Notes: generated by a model from the sequence alone, not told the origin. Counted from the stretch's first letter, positions 51,595 to 60,849 are shown. The stretch is DNA of 64,000 nucleotides from Nocardioides alpinus (GCF_900112035.1 NZ_FOKC01000007.1:1-64000), one strand, 5' to 3'. Translations and numbers: made by a program.

Positions 51595-52902
51595 ATGCGT
51601 AAGAGCCTCATCGTCATCGGTGTCGGCCTGGTGCTGGCGGTGTCCGGCGGCATCGGTGTCGCCACCACGTCGAGCCCGTCCACGTCGACCCCCGCCGCCG
51701 CCGTGCCGCGTGTCGTGCCCGACTCCGGCCAGGACCTCGAGGCGAGCATCGCCGCCCTGCAGGACACCCTGCGCCGCGTGCCGGCCGACCACGTGTCCTG
51801 GGCCAACCTCGCCGTCGCCTACGTCGAACAGGCCCGCGTCACCGGCAACGCGACCTACTACGAGAAGGCGGACGAGGCCGCGGCCCGCTCCTTCGACCTC
51901 GAGCCGGACGACAACTTCACCGCGCTCGCCGCCCGGGCCGCGATCTCCGCGGCTCGCCACGACTTCACCGACGCGCTCACCAGCGCCGACGAGGCGCTGG
52001 CCATCAACCCGCGCGACCTCGGTGCTCTGGCGGTCCGCGTCGACGCCCTCAACGAGCTCGGCAGGTACGACGACCAGCTCAAGGCGCTGCGCACGGCGGA
52101 CCGGCTCCAGCCGAGCACCGCGGTCGCGACCCGCTACTCCTACGCCTACGAGCTCCGCGGCGACCTCGACCGTGCGCTGGACATCCTGCGCCGCGCGGCC
52201 GCTGTCGGCTCGCGCGCCGACAAGGCGTACACCCTGACCCTGGCCGCCGACATCGAGCGCAAGCTGGGCCGGCTCCCCGCCGCCGCCCGCGACCTCGAGA
52301 TCGCCCAGCAGGCCGTGCCGGACCACCTGGCCGCACTGGTCTCCACCGCCCGCCTGCAGGTCGCGCGTGGCGAGCTGGAGGAGGCGGTGACGACCTGGCA
52401 GGACGTCGTCGCCCGCCAGCCGCTGCCGGAGTACCTCACCGAGCTCGGCGAGCTGCTCGAGCACCTCGGTCGGCCCGACGAGGCCGAGGCCCAGTTCGCC
52501 GTCGTCCGCACCACGATCGAGCTGCTCGACGCGAGCGGCGTACGCACCGACCTCGAGACCGCGCTCTTCGAGGCCGACCACGGGTCGCCCGAGCGGGCGC
52601 TGAGCCAGGCGCGCGCCGAGTGGCGCCAGCGCACGAGCGTCCACGTCGCCGACGCCCTCGCCTGGGCGCTGCACCGCAACGGCCGTGACCGCGAGGCGCT
52701 CACGATCGCGCGCCGCGCCACGGCGCTCGGTTCGCCGGAGGCCAAGTTCTGGATCCACCGCGGGACGATCGAGGCGGCCCTGGGGATGACCGACGACGCC
52801 CGGACCCACCTGCGCCGTGGCCTCGCGACCGACCCCGGCCTGTCGCCGTGGCAGCGCGACGAGGCCCGCACGACCCTCCGCGAGATCGAAGGAACCCGAT
52901 GA
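51595..52902 (+). CDS. Exported tetratricopeptide-repeat protein
   Basis: A 435-residue protein with an N-terminal signal or anchor helix (MRKSLIVIGVGLVLAVSGGI) and a Ser/Thr/Pro linker, then about ten TPR-like helical pairs. Recognisable repeats are WANLAVAYVEQARVTGNATY, ALAARAAISAARHDFTDALT, ALAVRVDALNELGRYDDQLK, LAADIERKLGRLPAAARDLE, VSTARLQVARGELEEAVTTW and ADALAWALHRNGRDREALTI. TPR arrays bind protein partners, so it may scaffold the neighbouring DUF4331 protein and permease at the outer face. GGAAGGACC precedes the ATG. It overlaps the permease start by 4 nt. Confidence 0.82.
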   Translation: MRKSLIVIGVGLVLAVSGGIGVATTSSPSTSTPAAAVPRVVPDSGQDLEASIAALQDTLRRVPADHVSWANLAVAYVEQARVTGNATYYEKADEAAARSFDLEPDDNFTALAARAAISAARHDFTDALTSADEALAINPRDLGALAVRVDALNELGRYDDQLKALRTADRLQPSTAVATRYSYAYELRGDLDRALDILRRAAAVGSRADKAYTLTLAADIERKLGRLPAAARDLEIAQQAVPDHLAALVSTARLQVARGELEEAVTTWQDVVARQPLPEYLTELGELLEHLGRPDEAEAQFAVVRTTIELLDASGVRTDLETALFEADHGSPERALSQARAEWRQRTSVHVADALAWALHRNGRDREALTIARRATALGSPEAKFWIHRGTIEAALGMTDDARTHLRRGLATDPGLSPWQRDEARTTLREIEGTR

Positions 52903-54476
52903 GAGTCCTCGCGCGCCTCCTGATCGCCCTCGGCGCCATCGCCGGCTGCCTCTTCGTGGCGGGCCCCGCATCGGCCCACCCGCTCGGCAACTTCACCGTC
53001 AACCGCTACACCGGGATCCTCGTCTCGCCCGACGGCGTCGAGATCGACCACGTCGTCGACCTCGCGGAGATCCCGACCGCCCAGCTCGGCTCGGCCATCG
53101 ACGACCTCCCGGCCCTGGCCGCCAGCGAGTGCGCGACCACTGCCGACGGGCTGGACGTACGCGCGGGCGGGAGCGTCGTACGCCTCACGCTGACCGACTC
53201 CTCCGCCTCGATCGCCGACGGCGAGGGCGGCCTGCCGATCACCCGCATCACCTGCGCCTACGCAGGCAGCGCCGACATCGGCGGGGGTGAGGTCACCTTC
53301 ACCGACGGCACCGCCCCCGGTTCGGTGGGCTGGCGCGAGGTCACCGCCGTCGGCGACGAGATGACCCTGACCAGCTCGGACGTCCCGGACACCAGCACCA
53401 GCGACCGCCTCACGTCCTACCCCGAGGACCTGCTGCAGTCCCCGCTCGACGTCACCTCCGCCACGCTCGCGGTGTCGCCCGGCGGCCCGGCCGGCGAGCT
53501 GCCCGGCAGCGATGGCACCGGACCGACCGCGAGCGACGGCAGCTGGCTCTCGGCCCGCGCCACCGCCCTCGTCGACGACAGCGGCTGGATCGCCGGTTTC
53601 CTCGCGGTGTTCGCCGCGCTGGCGCTGGGCGCCACCCACGCGCTCTCGCCCGGGCACGGCAAGACCGTCATGGCCTTCTACCTCTCCCAGCGCGGCGACA
53701 ACTCCGTGCGCTCGGCCTTCGCGGTCGGCAGCGCCGTCACCATCGCGCACACCGGCTCGGTCCTGGTGCTGGGGTTGCTGGTGTCCCTGAGCAGCGCCTT
53801 CGTGCCGGCTCGGATCTATCCCTGGCTCACCCTCGCCACCGGCCTGCTGATCGTCGGGCTCGGGCTCTACCTCCTCGCGCGGCTGAGTCGCGACGGCGGC
53901 CAGGGGCACGGTCATGGCCACGGACATGGTCATGGCCACGGACATGGTCATGGCCATGGCCACGGACACGAGGAGCCCGTCCCCGCCGCGGTCCACGAGC
54001 ACGACGACCACGAGCACCCGCACGAGCACGGTCACGGCCCCCACGACCACGAGCACCCTCACGAGCACGCCCACGCCGCGGTGGGTGCCGGTTCGGTCGC
54101 AACGGCCACTGCCGTCGCGCCGGTGCAGGCGCCGTCCGAGCCGGAGACCGCTCCCGGTCGCTGGGGCGTGTGGGTGATGGGCCTCGTCGGCGGCCTGGTG
54201 CCGAGCCCCTCGGCACTGCTGCTGCTCCTCGCGGCCACGGCGCTGGGTCGCGCCTGGTTCGGCTTCGCGCTGGTGCTCGCGTTCGGCGTCGGGATGGCCG
54301 TGTCGCTCGCGGCGGTGGGCCTGCTGGCCCGCGACGTGGTGACGCGGATCGAGCGGCTGGCGCTCCAGCGGGGGTTCCTGGGCGGCAACGTCCGCACCTT
54401 CCTGCGGTACGGCGCTGCGCTGGGCATCTGCGCGGTCGGTGCCGGCGTCGTGATCCGTACGCTCGTCCAGCTCTGA
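52899..54476 (+). CDS. Nickel/cobalt-type permease with extracytoplasmic domain and His-rich loop
   Basis: A 525-residue protein. A signal-like helix (about 1-27) ends SAHPLGNFTVNRYTGILVSP, a motif found at the N-terminus of NicO/RcnA-like transporters. An outer domain runs to about 240. Membrane helices then begin with GATHALSPGHGKTVMAFYLS, which holds the metal-coordinating H and the GHGK motif. A cytoplasmic loop at about 337-395 has GHGHGHGHGHGHGHGHGHGH then HEHDDHEHPHEHGHGPHDHE. LVGGLVPSPSALLLLLAATA is the second conserved half. Such proteins export or import Ni, Co or other divalent metals. ATG overlaps the TPR gene by 4 nt. Confidence 0.85.
   Translation: MRVLARLLIALGAIAGCLFVAGPASAHPLGNFTVNRYTGILVSPDGVEIDHVVDLAEIPTAQLGSAIDDLPALAASECATTADGLDVRAGGSVVRLTLTDSSASIADGEGGLPITRITCAYAGSADIGGGEVTFTDGTAPGSVGWREVTAVGDEMTLTSSDVPDTSTSDRLTSYPEDLLQSPLDVTSATLAVSPGGPAGELPGSDGTGPTASDGSWLSARATALVDDSGWIAGFLAVFAALALGATHALSPGHGKTVMAFYLSQRGDNSVRSAFAVGSAVTIAHTGSVLVLGLLVSLSSAFVPARIYPWLTLATGLLIVGLGLYLLARLSRDGGQGHGHGHGHGHGHGHGHGHGHGHEEPVPAAVHEHDDHEHPHEHGHGPHDHEHPHEHAHAAVGAGSVATATAVAPVQAPSEPETAPGRWGVWVMGLVGGLVPSPSALLLLLAATALGRAWFGFALVLAFGVGMAVSLAAVGLLARDVVTRIERLALQRGFLGGNVRTFLRYGAALGICAVGAGVVIRTLVQL
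53910..53969 (+). repeat. 18-bp tandem repeat in the His-rich loop
   Basis: Unit GGTCATGGCCACGGACAT at 53910-53927 and 53928-53945, then a partial third copy to about 53969. Each unit encodes GHGHGH, so slippage would change the number of histidines in steps of three. Confidence 0.8.
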
Positions 54477-54978
54477 CCCGGTCGCTGGCTCCGCGCCGGG
54501 CACGGGTGCGCCGAGCCCCTTACAAAGCCGGCGCCGGTGGTGTCAATGGACCGTTCGGACTACCTGTGCAGGGTGGTGTGGATGAAACCGGTGTCGCGGG
54601 CGTCACAAGACCGGGCAGACGAAGCGGGCAGCGAAATCCAGATGTCGGACGGGTGAACACGCGAACCGTGAGGAGTTTTTCCTCCACAGGGTGTGCACGA
54701 TGTTTCCGCAGGTCAGAGTGCATGTTCAGGTGTGTGAACACCTCTTCTCCACAGGTTGCTCCACGACATGTGCACCGGGCCCCGCGTGTCGTCCACGTGA
54801 GTACGCAGGTTGTCCACAGAGCCTGTGGATAACTCGGCCTCGTCGGCTTCCCCTGAGGTGCGTCAGCACGTAGGTTCACGCGCGGCAGTCACCTGGCGCA
54901 AGGGCTCCCGACGCGATGTCGGTGGTCGTCCCTAGCGTCGGTGCAGTGGTGGTGAGCAGCACGGCGAAGGGAGCATCG
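54477..54978. promoter_or_regulatory. dnaB upstream region with a DnaA-box cluster
   Basis: A 502-bp non-coding spacer. Two perfect DnaA boxes face each other 5 bp apart: TTGTCCACA (54810-54818) and TGTGGATAA (54824-54832). Weaker sites are TTCTCCACA (54745-54753) and TCCTCCACA (54680-54688). The stretch from 54660 to 54835 is relatively AT-rich. TAGCGT at 54933-54938 is a plausible -10 box, giving a leader of about 33 nt before the dnaB GTG, or no leader for an in-frame GTG at 54946. This is a denser box arrangement than expected for an ordinary promoter. Confidence 0.75.
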
Positions 54979-56382
54979 GTGAGCGTCACCTTCGAGGGGG
55001 AGACCGACGAGGCCTGGGGCGACGGACCGTCGGCCTACGAGCCGGGCAACGCGCCGCGCCCCGCGGGCGACCGCACGCCTCCGCAGGACAACGCTGCCGA
55101 GCAGAGCGTGCTCGGCTCGATGCTGCTGTCCAAGGACGCCATCGCCGACGTGGTCGAGACCCTCAAGGGCGTCGACTACTACCGCCCGGCCCACGAGGTC
55201 ATCCACGACGCGATCATCGACCTCTACGGTCGGGGCGAGCCCGCCGACCCGATCACCGTCGCCGCCGAGCTGGTCAAGCGCGGCGAGCTCCAGCGCATCG
55301 GTGGCGCCCCCTACCTCCACACCCTGTCGGCCAACGTGCCGATCGCGGCCAACGCCGGCTACTACGCCGAGATCGTGCGCGACAAGGCGGTGCTGCGCCG
55401 CCTCGTCGAGGCCGGCACCCGCATCGCCGCACTCGGCTACGCCGGCGAGGGCCAGATCGACGACGTCGTCGACAGCGCGCAGGCCGAGGTCTACAAGGTC
55501 ACCGACCGGCGCGCGACCGAGGACTACGCGCCGCTGAGCGACATCATGAGCGGCGTCCTCGACGAGATCGAGCAGATCGGCAACCGCGAGGCCGGCCTCT
55601 ACGGCGTGCCCACCGGCTTCGCCGACCTCGACGACCTGACCAACGGCCTCCACTCCGGCCAGATGATCATCGTGGCCGCTCGTCCCGCCATGGGGAAGTC
55701 GACCCTCGCCCTCGACTTCTGCCGGGCCGCCTCGATCCACAACAACCTGACCAGCTGCTTCTTCAGCCTCGAGATGACGCGCTCGGAGATCATGATGCGT
55801 CTGCTCTCGGCCGAGGCGAAGGTGCCCCTCAACCACATCCGCAACGGCACGATGCGCGACGACGACTGGGAGAAGCTCGCCCGCAAGATGGGCCAGGTCT
55901 CGGGGGCGCCGATGTTCATCGACGACAGCCCCAACATGACGATGATGGAGATCCGGGCCAAGGCGCGCCGGCTCAAGCAGCGCCACGACCTCAAGCTCAT
56001 CGTGATCGACTACATGCAGCTGATGAGCTCGGGCAAGAAGGTCGAGTCCCGCCAGCTCGAGGTCTCGGAGTTCTCCCGCAACATCAAGCTCCTCGCCAAG
56101 GAGCTCGAGCTGCCGATCATCGCGCTGTCCCAGCTCAACCGTGGTCCCGAGCAGCGCGGCGACAAGCGCCCGATGATGAGCGACCTGCGTGAGTCCGGCT
56201 CGCTCGAGCAGGACGCCGACATGGTGATCCTGCTCCACCGTGACGACGTCTACGAGAAGGAGTCGACCCGCCCCGGCGAGGCCGACCTGATCGTGGCCAA
56301 GCACCGCAACGGTCCGACCCGCGACCTGACCGTGGCCTTCCAGGGCCACTACTCGCGGTTCGTGGACATGGCCCAGGGCTGA
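54979..56382 (+). CDS. dnaB: Replicative DNA helicase DnaB
   Basis: A 467-residue hexameric helicase. The N-terminal DnaG-interacting domain is AAEQSVLGSMLLSKDAIADV to about residue 115. The RecA-like domain has Walker A ARPAMGKSTLALDFC, FFSLEMTRSEIMMRLLSAEA, Walker B LIVIDYMQLMS, PIIALSQLNRGPEQR and LRESGSLEQDADMVILLHRD. No intein is present, unlike in some mycobacteria. GTG 54979 is preferred because AAGGGAG lies 6 nt before it; starts at 54946 or 54916 are possible. With DciA as probable loader and DnaA boxes in front, it completes the initiation set in this window. Confidence 0.96.
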   Translation: MSVTFEGETDEAWGDGPSAYEPGNAPRPAGDRTPPQDNAAEQSVLGSMLLSKDAIADVVETLKGVDYYRPAHEVIHDAIIDLYGRGEPADPITVAAELVKRGELQRIGGAPYLHTLSANVPIAANAGYYAEIVRDKAVLRRLVEAGTRIAALGYAGEGQIDDVVDSAQAEVYKVTDRRATEDYAPLSDIMSGVLDEIEQIGNREAGLYGVPTGFADLDDLTNGLHSGQMIIVAARPAMGKSTLALDFCRAASIHNNLTSCFFSLEMTRSEIMMRLLSAEAKVPLNHIRNGTMRDDDWEKLARKMGQVSGAPMFIDDSPNMTMMEIRAKARRLKQRHDLKLIVIDYMQLMSSGKKVESRQLEVSEFSRNIKLLAKELELPIIALSQLNRGPEQRGDKRPMMSDLRESGSLEQDADMVILLHRDDVYEKESTRPGEADLIVAKHRNGPTRDLTVAFQGHYSRFVDMAQG

Positions 56383-56392
56383 TCTCCGGCCG

Positions 56393-57472
56393 ATGGACCT
56401 GGACGCCCTCGACACCCCGTTCGTGGTCGTCGACCGCGTCGTCCTCGAGCGCAACCTCGCGGCGAGTGCCGAGAGGGCACGGGCCCGAGGCGTCGCGTGG
56501 CGCCCGCACGCGAAGACCCACAAGAGCCTCGCGATCGGGCGGCGGCAGCTGCACCACGGAGCCGTCGGCCTGACCCTCGCCACGGTCGGCGAGGCCGAGA
56601 TCTTCGCTGCCGCCGGGTTCGACGACCTCTTCCTCGCCTATCCGATCTGGGCGGCGGGACCCCGGGCCGACCGGCTGCGCACCTTGGCCGGGACCATCGC
56701 GCTGAGGGTCGGGCTGGACTCCGTCGCCGGGGCCGACCAGCTCGCGGACGCGCTGCGAGGGGCCCCGGTGGAGGTCGTCGTCGAGGTCGACTCCGGTCAC
56801 CACCGCACCGGTGGTGACCCGCGACGGGCCGGCGAGGTCGCGGCCCATGCGGTGTCGCGGGGCCTCGACGTGGTCGGCGTGTTCACGTTTCCCGGCCACG
56901 CCTACGCCCCCGGTGCCCGCGAGGGCGCAGCCGCCGACGAGGCACGGGCCCCCGACCTCGCCGCGCACGCCCTGCTGGCCGTCGGCATCGAGCCCCGGGT
57001 CCGCAGCGGGGGCACCACGCCCACCGAGAACCTTCCCGTCCTGGGTGAGAACGGGTTCCCCGCCACCGAGACGCGGCCGGGCGTCTCGTCCTTCGGCGAC
57101 GCCCAGCAGGTCGAGCTCGGCGCGATCGACTTCGCCGACTGCGCCCTGGCCATCGTCGCGACCGTCGTCCACTCGCGGGACGGCGAGGCCGTCCTCGATG
57201 CCGGCAGCAAGGTCCTCGGCACCGACCGGGCGGCGTGGGCGACGGGTCACGGACGCCTGCCCGACCGCCCCGCCGCACGCATCGTCACCCTTTCCGAGCA
57301 CCACGCCACCGTGGTGTGCGGCGACGGACCCGTCCCGGCCGTCGGCAGTCGCGTACGGGTCGTCCCCAACCACGTGTGCACGAGCGTCAACCTGGTCGAC
57401 CGGCTCGTGGTCGTCCAGGACGACGAGGTCGTCGACACCTGGGTCGTCGACGCGCGTGGCGCCAACAGCTGA
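56393..57472 (+). CDS. D-threonine aldolase / D-serine dehydratase-like PLP enzyme
   Basis: A 359-residue fold-type III PLP protein of the DSD1/DTA family. The PLP lysine is in WRPHAKTHKSLAIG (PHAKTHK). The barrel carries EVVVEVDSGHHRTGGDPRRA and VFTFPGHAYAPG. The metal-binding C-terminal motif is VVPNHVCTSVNLVDRLVV, with the His and Cys that hold zinc or manganese. Such enzymes cleave D-threonine or deaminate D-serine; which one applies here cannot be told. It starts 10 nt after the dnaB stop and is probably co-transcribed with it by chance of packing. It is convergent with the next gene. Confidence 0.85.
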   Translation: MDLDALDTPFVVVDRVVLERNLAASAERARARGVAWRPHAKTHKSLAIGRRQLHHGAVGLTLATVGEAEIFAAAGFDDLFLAYPIWAAGPRADRLRTLAGTIALRVGLDSVAGADQLADALRGAPVEVVVEVDSGHHRTGGDPRRAGEVAAHAVSRGLDVVGVFTFPGHAYAPGAREGAAADEARAPDLAAHALLAVGIEPRVRSGGTTPTENLPVLGENGFPATETRPGVSSFGDAQQVELGAIDFADCALAIVATVVHSRDGEAVLDAGSKVLGTDRAAWATGHGRLPDRPAARIVTLSEHHATVVCGDGPVPAVGSRVRVVPNHVCTSVNLVDRLVVVQDDEVVDTWVVDARGANS

Positions 57473-57524
57473 TCCCCCTGGGCAGGCCGACCTCGTCCCG
57501 CGCCTGGACGCTGTGCCCGAGGCG

Positions 57525-58049
57525 TCAGAGGTCGAGCACGGTCTGGAGGCTGTCCCCGTGCGGTCCGGGCTCCACCACCCCGGTCGCCCGGAAGCCCAGC
57601 TTGTCCAGCACCCGGAGTGATGCGGTGTTCCAGTCCCAGACGTCGGCCCACAGTCGCGGGTAGCCGGCTGCGCGCGCCCAGGTGACGACGGCTCGCGCCG
57701 CCTCGGTCGCACAACCCTGCCCGTGCGCGGCGACCAGCAGCTCGTACGCCAGCTCCGGCTCGTCGGCGGGTCGTCCGTCGACGGCGAAGAGGCCGCAGTA
57801 GCCGATGACCTGGCCGGTCTCCCTGACCTCGACGGCCAGCACCTTCAGGCCCGGCGACGCGATCTCGGCGCGGAGGTGCTCCTCGATGTCCTTGATGCTC
57901 GGTCGGCCGTCGGCGTCGATCCGCCGTCGGGCGGGCACGCGCGGGTCGCGCTCGGTCCACAGACGCCGGTACGTCGCCGCCTCGTCCACCCGGCGCTGGC
58001 GGAGGACCAGGCGCTCGGTCTCCAGGCGCTCGGGGGTGGGCAGGGGCAT
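57525..58049 (-). CDS. GNAT family N-acetyltransferase (RimJ/RimL-like)
   Basis: A 174-residue acetyltransferase of the RimJ/RimL group. LETERLVLRQRRVDEAATYR is the usual start. VIGYCGLFAVDGRPADEPEL and AYELLVAAHGQGCATEAARA hold the acetyl-CoA loop (G-Q-G-C-A-T), and LWADVWDWNTASLRVLDKLG then FRATGV match the last elements. These enzymes acetylate protein N-termini or small amines. It is a single gene with no partner. Bases 58050-58242 are the promoter region of the next gene. Confidence 0.88.
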   Translation of the reverse strand: MPLPTPERLETERLVLRQRRVDEAATYRRLWTERDPRVPARRRIDADGRPSIKDIEEHLRAEIASPGLKVLAVEVRETGQVIGYCGLFAVDGRPADEPELAYELLVAAHGQGCATEAARAVVTWARAAGYPRLWADVWDWNTASLRVLDKLGFRATGVVEPGPHGDSLQTVLDL

Positions 58050-58242
58050 GCGCCGAGTGTGTCAGGACGCGGGCGAGGTGTCCGGGCTCGTCACTGGACA
58101 TCTGGTCGGATATGTGAACTGGCATCGTGTCATCAATCACGGGTCCGGAATGTGGAACTCTGTTCGACAACGTGAACCAAGCGGCGTAGCGTCACGCAGC
58201 GTCTGTGGCGTGCGTCACAGCGTGTGATGCGAGGAGCCCCCC

Positions 58243-60714
58243 GTGCCCCAGCCCGTCCCCACCTCGAAGCCCGCCCCGCTCCGGGCTCGGCTCCGCGTCG
58301 GGCTCCTGGCCCTCCTCGCAACGTCGATCGCGGCCGCCGGTCTCGCCTCCGCGCCGGTCCAGGCCGCGGTCGGCGACACGCAGGTCGCGTGGCTCGAGGT
58401 CGAGGACGGCGTCATCGCGGGCAACCCGGGCCTCAACTCCGGGGACCACGGCAACTTCTCGGGCTCCGGCTCCTACACCTTCCGCGAGACCGGCATGCAG
58501 TCGACGATGACGGTCGTCGCGCCGGCTGCAGGGACGTACCCGGTCTGGATCCGCTACGCCGCCGGTCCGCTGAGTGCGGGCGAGAACATCACGAGGTCGA
58601 TGGGCCTGCTGACCAACGGTGGGGCGCGCCAGCAGGTCGCCTATCCGATGACCAGCCTCGACAACTGGGAGGACTGGGAGTTCGCCCGCGCCGACGTGAC
58701 CCTCAACCAGGGCACCAACACGCTGGCGGTGCAGTGCGACCGGGGCGTCGACTTCTGCCGGCTGAACTTCGACGCGATCCAGGTCGGCGGCCTCGCGCCC
58801 GACACCTGCGCCGCCACACCCGTCGCGCCGGGCGGCACCGCGCTCTTCGACGGCAGGTTCGCGACCTTCGACCAGTGGCGCAAGGCCGGCGGCGGCGGGT
58901 TCGGCCACCAGACCGACTGCACGATCCGCAGCTTCCGCGGTCCGGGCGCCACGTGGAACACCACCCCTCAGACCGGCCCCTACACGCTCGGCATCGACTG
59001 GCGCCGCGGTGACGCCGACGACGACTCGAGCGTCTACGTCGCCTCGACCAGCCGGGATGGCGCGTCCCCGGTCGGCGGGTACGCCGTGCGCATCGGTGCG
59101 ACCGACACCGCCACCATCCTCCCGACCGGTGGGACCGCGCAGGCCGCGGACGCCACCGCGCTCGCGGCGGCGCTCAAGCCGGTCGGACAGTGGAACCGCT
59201 TCACCATCCAGGTCACCCCCTCGCGGATCCGGGTCCTGCTCAACGGCACCGCCGTCAATGCGATCGACCGGACTGCGCCGATGGGCGGCTTCGTCGGCCT
59301 GGAGAACCGCAGCGACGCGGACCGCGTCGACTTCCGCGACATCCAGGTCAACCCCCGCGTGGACCTCGGCGCACTGACGGGCCCGGTGCGCCGCCCCGTC
59401 CTGGCCGACGGCTCCACCCCCCACCCCGGTGGGGAGTCGACCCTCGGCAACCTCGTCGCCGAGTCCCAGCGCTGGGCCACCCGCGGCTCGGCAGGCGGGG
59501 CCGCGAAGATCGCCCTCGTCAGCCCGACCGCCCTCTCCGCCGACCTCGTCGCCACGGGCACCTACCCCGCCGCGACGACGTACGCCCAGGCGGTGGCCGC
59601 GGTCACGGGCGAGCCCCTGGTCAACATGCGCCTCACCGGTGCGCAGCTCAAGACCGTCCTCGAGCAGCAGTGGCAGAGGACGACCGCCAGCACCGTGCCC
59701 GCGACGTCGTTCCTGCGTCTCGGTGCCTCGTCCGGCTTCACGTGGACCGAGGACGCGACCCGCGCCGAGGGCGACCGGATCACCGGGATGTGGCTGGGCG
59801 GCACGGCCATCCTCGCCACCGGCACCTACTCGGTCACCGTGAGCCAGTCGCTGGCCACGGGCGGTGACAACTTCCGCGGCCTGGTCGACGGCATCGGTGA
59901 GCGCTACCCCGACATCAACGCCGAGTCCGCCCTCGCGGCCTACCTCGCCGACAACGCTCCTGTCAGCTCTGGGCCCACCCAGCACGCCGTCGGCGTGCAC
60001 GTCCCCGGCGCTGCCCCGGCGTCGTACGTGGCCGGCACGACGTACGCCGTCGACCTCAGCTCGTGGTCGTACTCGACGCCGACCGACCCGAAGGACTCGC
60101 TCGTCGACGTCAGCGTCGCCGGTCGTGCGATCGGGACCTTCGCGGTCGACAACACGGTCCTCGACGGTCGTCCCTACGACGACCACGGCACCGTTGCGGT
60201 CCGCGCCGTCCTGCCGGCCGACCTGGCCGCCGGCCCGGCGACCGTGACGATCGTCGGCCGCACCACCGGGACGACGGTCCGGATGCCGATCGTGGTCACG
60301 GCCGCCCCGACGCCCACGCCCACGCCGACCCCTACGCCGACCCCCACGACCACCCCCACTCCGGTCCCGACGCCCCCGAGCCCCACTCCGGTCCCGACGC
60401 CCACCCCGGCGCCCGCGGCGGCGAAGGTGCAGCCGACGGTCAAGGTGCAGGTCAAGCAGTCGCGCGTGGTGGCGAGGGGAACGAGGGCCAAGCTGGTCAT
60501 CACCGTGGCCGCACCGGGTCTCACGCCCACCGGCAAGGTCGCCGTGACGGTCGGCGCCAGGAAGATGGCGGGCACGCTGCGCGGCGGAAAGGTCGTCGTC
60601 ACGCTCCCCGTCTTCAAGGCCAAGGGACCGGCGAAGGTGAAGGTGACCTACGCCGGCGACAGCCGCACCCTCGCAGCCGCACGGACCCTGAAGATCAAGG
60701 TCCTGGCCCCCTGA
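58243..60714 (+). CDS. Large exoprotein: CBM-like, DUF1080-like, 5'-nucleotidase C-terminal and Ig-like domains
   Basis: An 823-residue secreted protein. The signal peptide is at about 1-47 (LLALLATSIAAAGLASAPVQ). Domain order: a CBM6/35-like beta-sandwich (about 48-185) with GSYTFRETGMQSTMTVVAPA; a DUF1080-like glycan-binding or hydrolase fold (about 200-375) with QWNRFTIQVTPSRIRVLLNG; a 5'-nucleotidase C-terminal domain (about 385-590) with ESTLGNLVAESQRWATRGSA and GDNFRGLVDGIGERYPD; a further strand-rich part; a Pro/Thr tract (about 688-725); and an Ig-like domain to the end. The metallophosphatase half normally paired with the nucleotidase C-domain is absent. GAGGAG precedes GTG 58243. 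Role unknown, presumably extracellular binding. Confidence 0.8.
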   Translation: MPQPVPTSKPAPLRARLRVGLLALLATSIAAAGLASAPVQAAVGDTQVAWLEVEDGVIAGNPGLNSGDHGNFSGSGSYTFRETGMQSTMTVVAPAAGTYPVWIRYAAGPLSAGENITRSMGLLTNGGARQQVAYPMTSLDNWEDWEFARADVTLNQGTNTLAVQCDRGVDFCRLNFDAIQVGGLAPDTCAATPVAPGGTALFDGRFATFDQWRKAGGGGFGHQTDCTIRSFRGPGATWNTTPQTGPYTLGIDWRRGDADDDSSVYVASTSRDGASPVGGYAVRIGATDTATILPTGGTAQAADATALAAALKPVGQWNRFTIQVTPSRIRVLLNGTAVNAIDRTAPMGGFVGLENRSDADRVDFRDIQVNPRVDLGALTGPVRRPVLADGSTPHPGGESTLGNLVAESQRWATRGSAGGAAKIALVSPTALSADLVATGTYPAATTYAQAVAAVTGEPLVNMRLTGAQLKTVLEQQWQRTTASTVPATSFLRLGASSGFTWTEDATRAEGDRITGMWLGGTAILATGTYSVTVSQSLATGGDNFRGLVDGIGERYPDINAESALAAYLADNAPVSSGPTQHAVGVHVPGAAPASYVAGTTYAVDLSSWSYSTPTDPKDSLVDVSVAGRAIGTFAVDNTVLDGRPYDDHGTVAVRAVLPADLAAGPATVTIVGRTTGTTVRMPIVVTAAPTPTPTPTPTPTPTTTPTPVPTPPSPTPVPTPTPAPAAAKVQPTVKVQVKQSRVVARGTRAKLVITVAAPGLTPTGKVAVTVGARKMAGTLRGGKVVVTLPVFKAKGPAKVKVTYAGDSRTLAAARTLKIKVLAP

Positions 60715-60849
60715 CCTCCCGGCGGCCCGGCGGCACCACCCCCGGGCCGTCGGGATGCACGACCGTCGGAACCACCACCTTGTGGCGATGCGGGGACCGG
60801 CTCGACGGGCGTACGTTCGAGCGATCGTTCCACTCACCCGGAGGTCGCC

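Noticed and set aside
53910..54070. Possible CRISPR or satellite array
   Set aside because: The repeats are 18 bp without spacers, lie in frame in the permease gene and encode Gly-His pairs.
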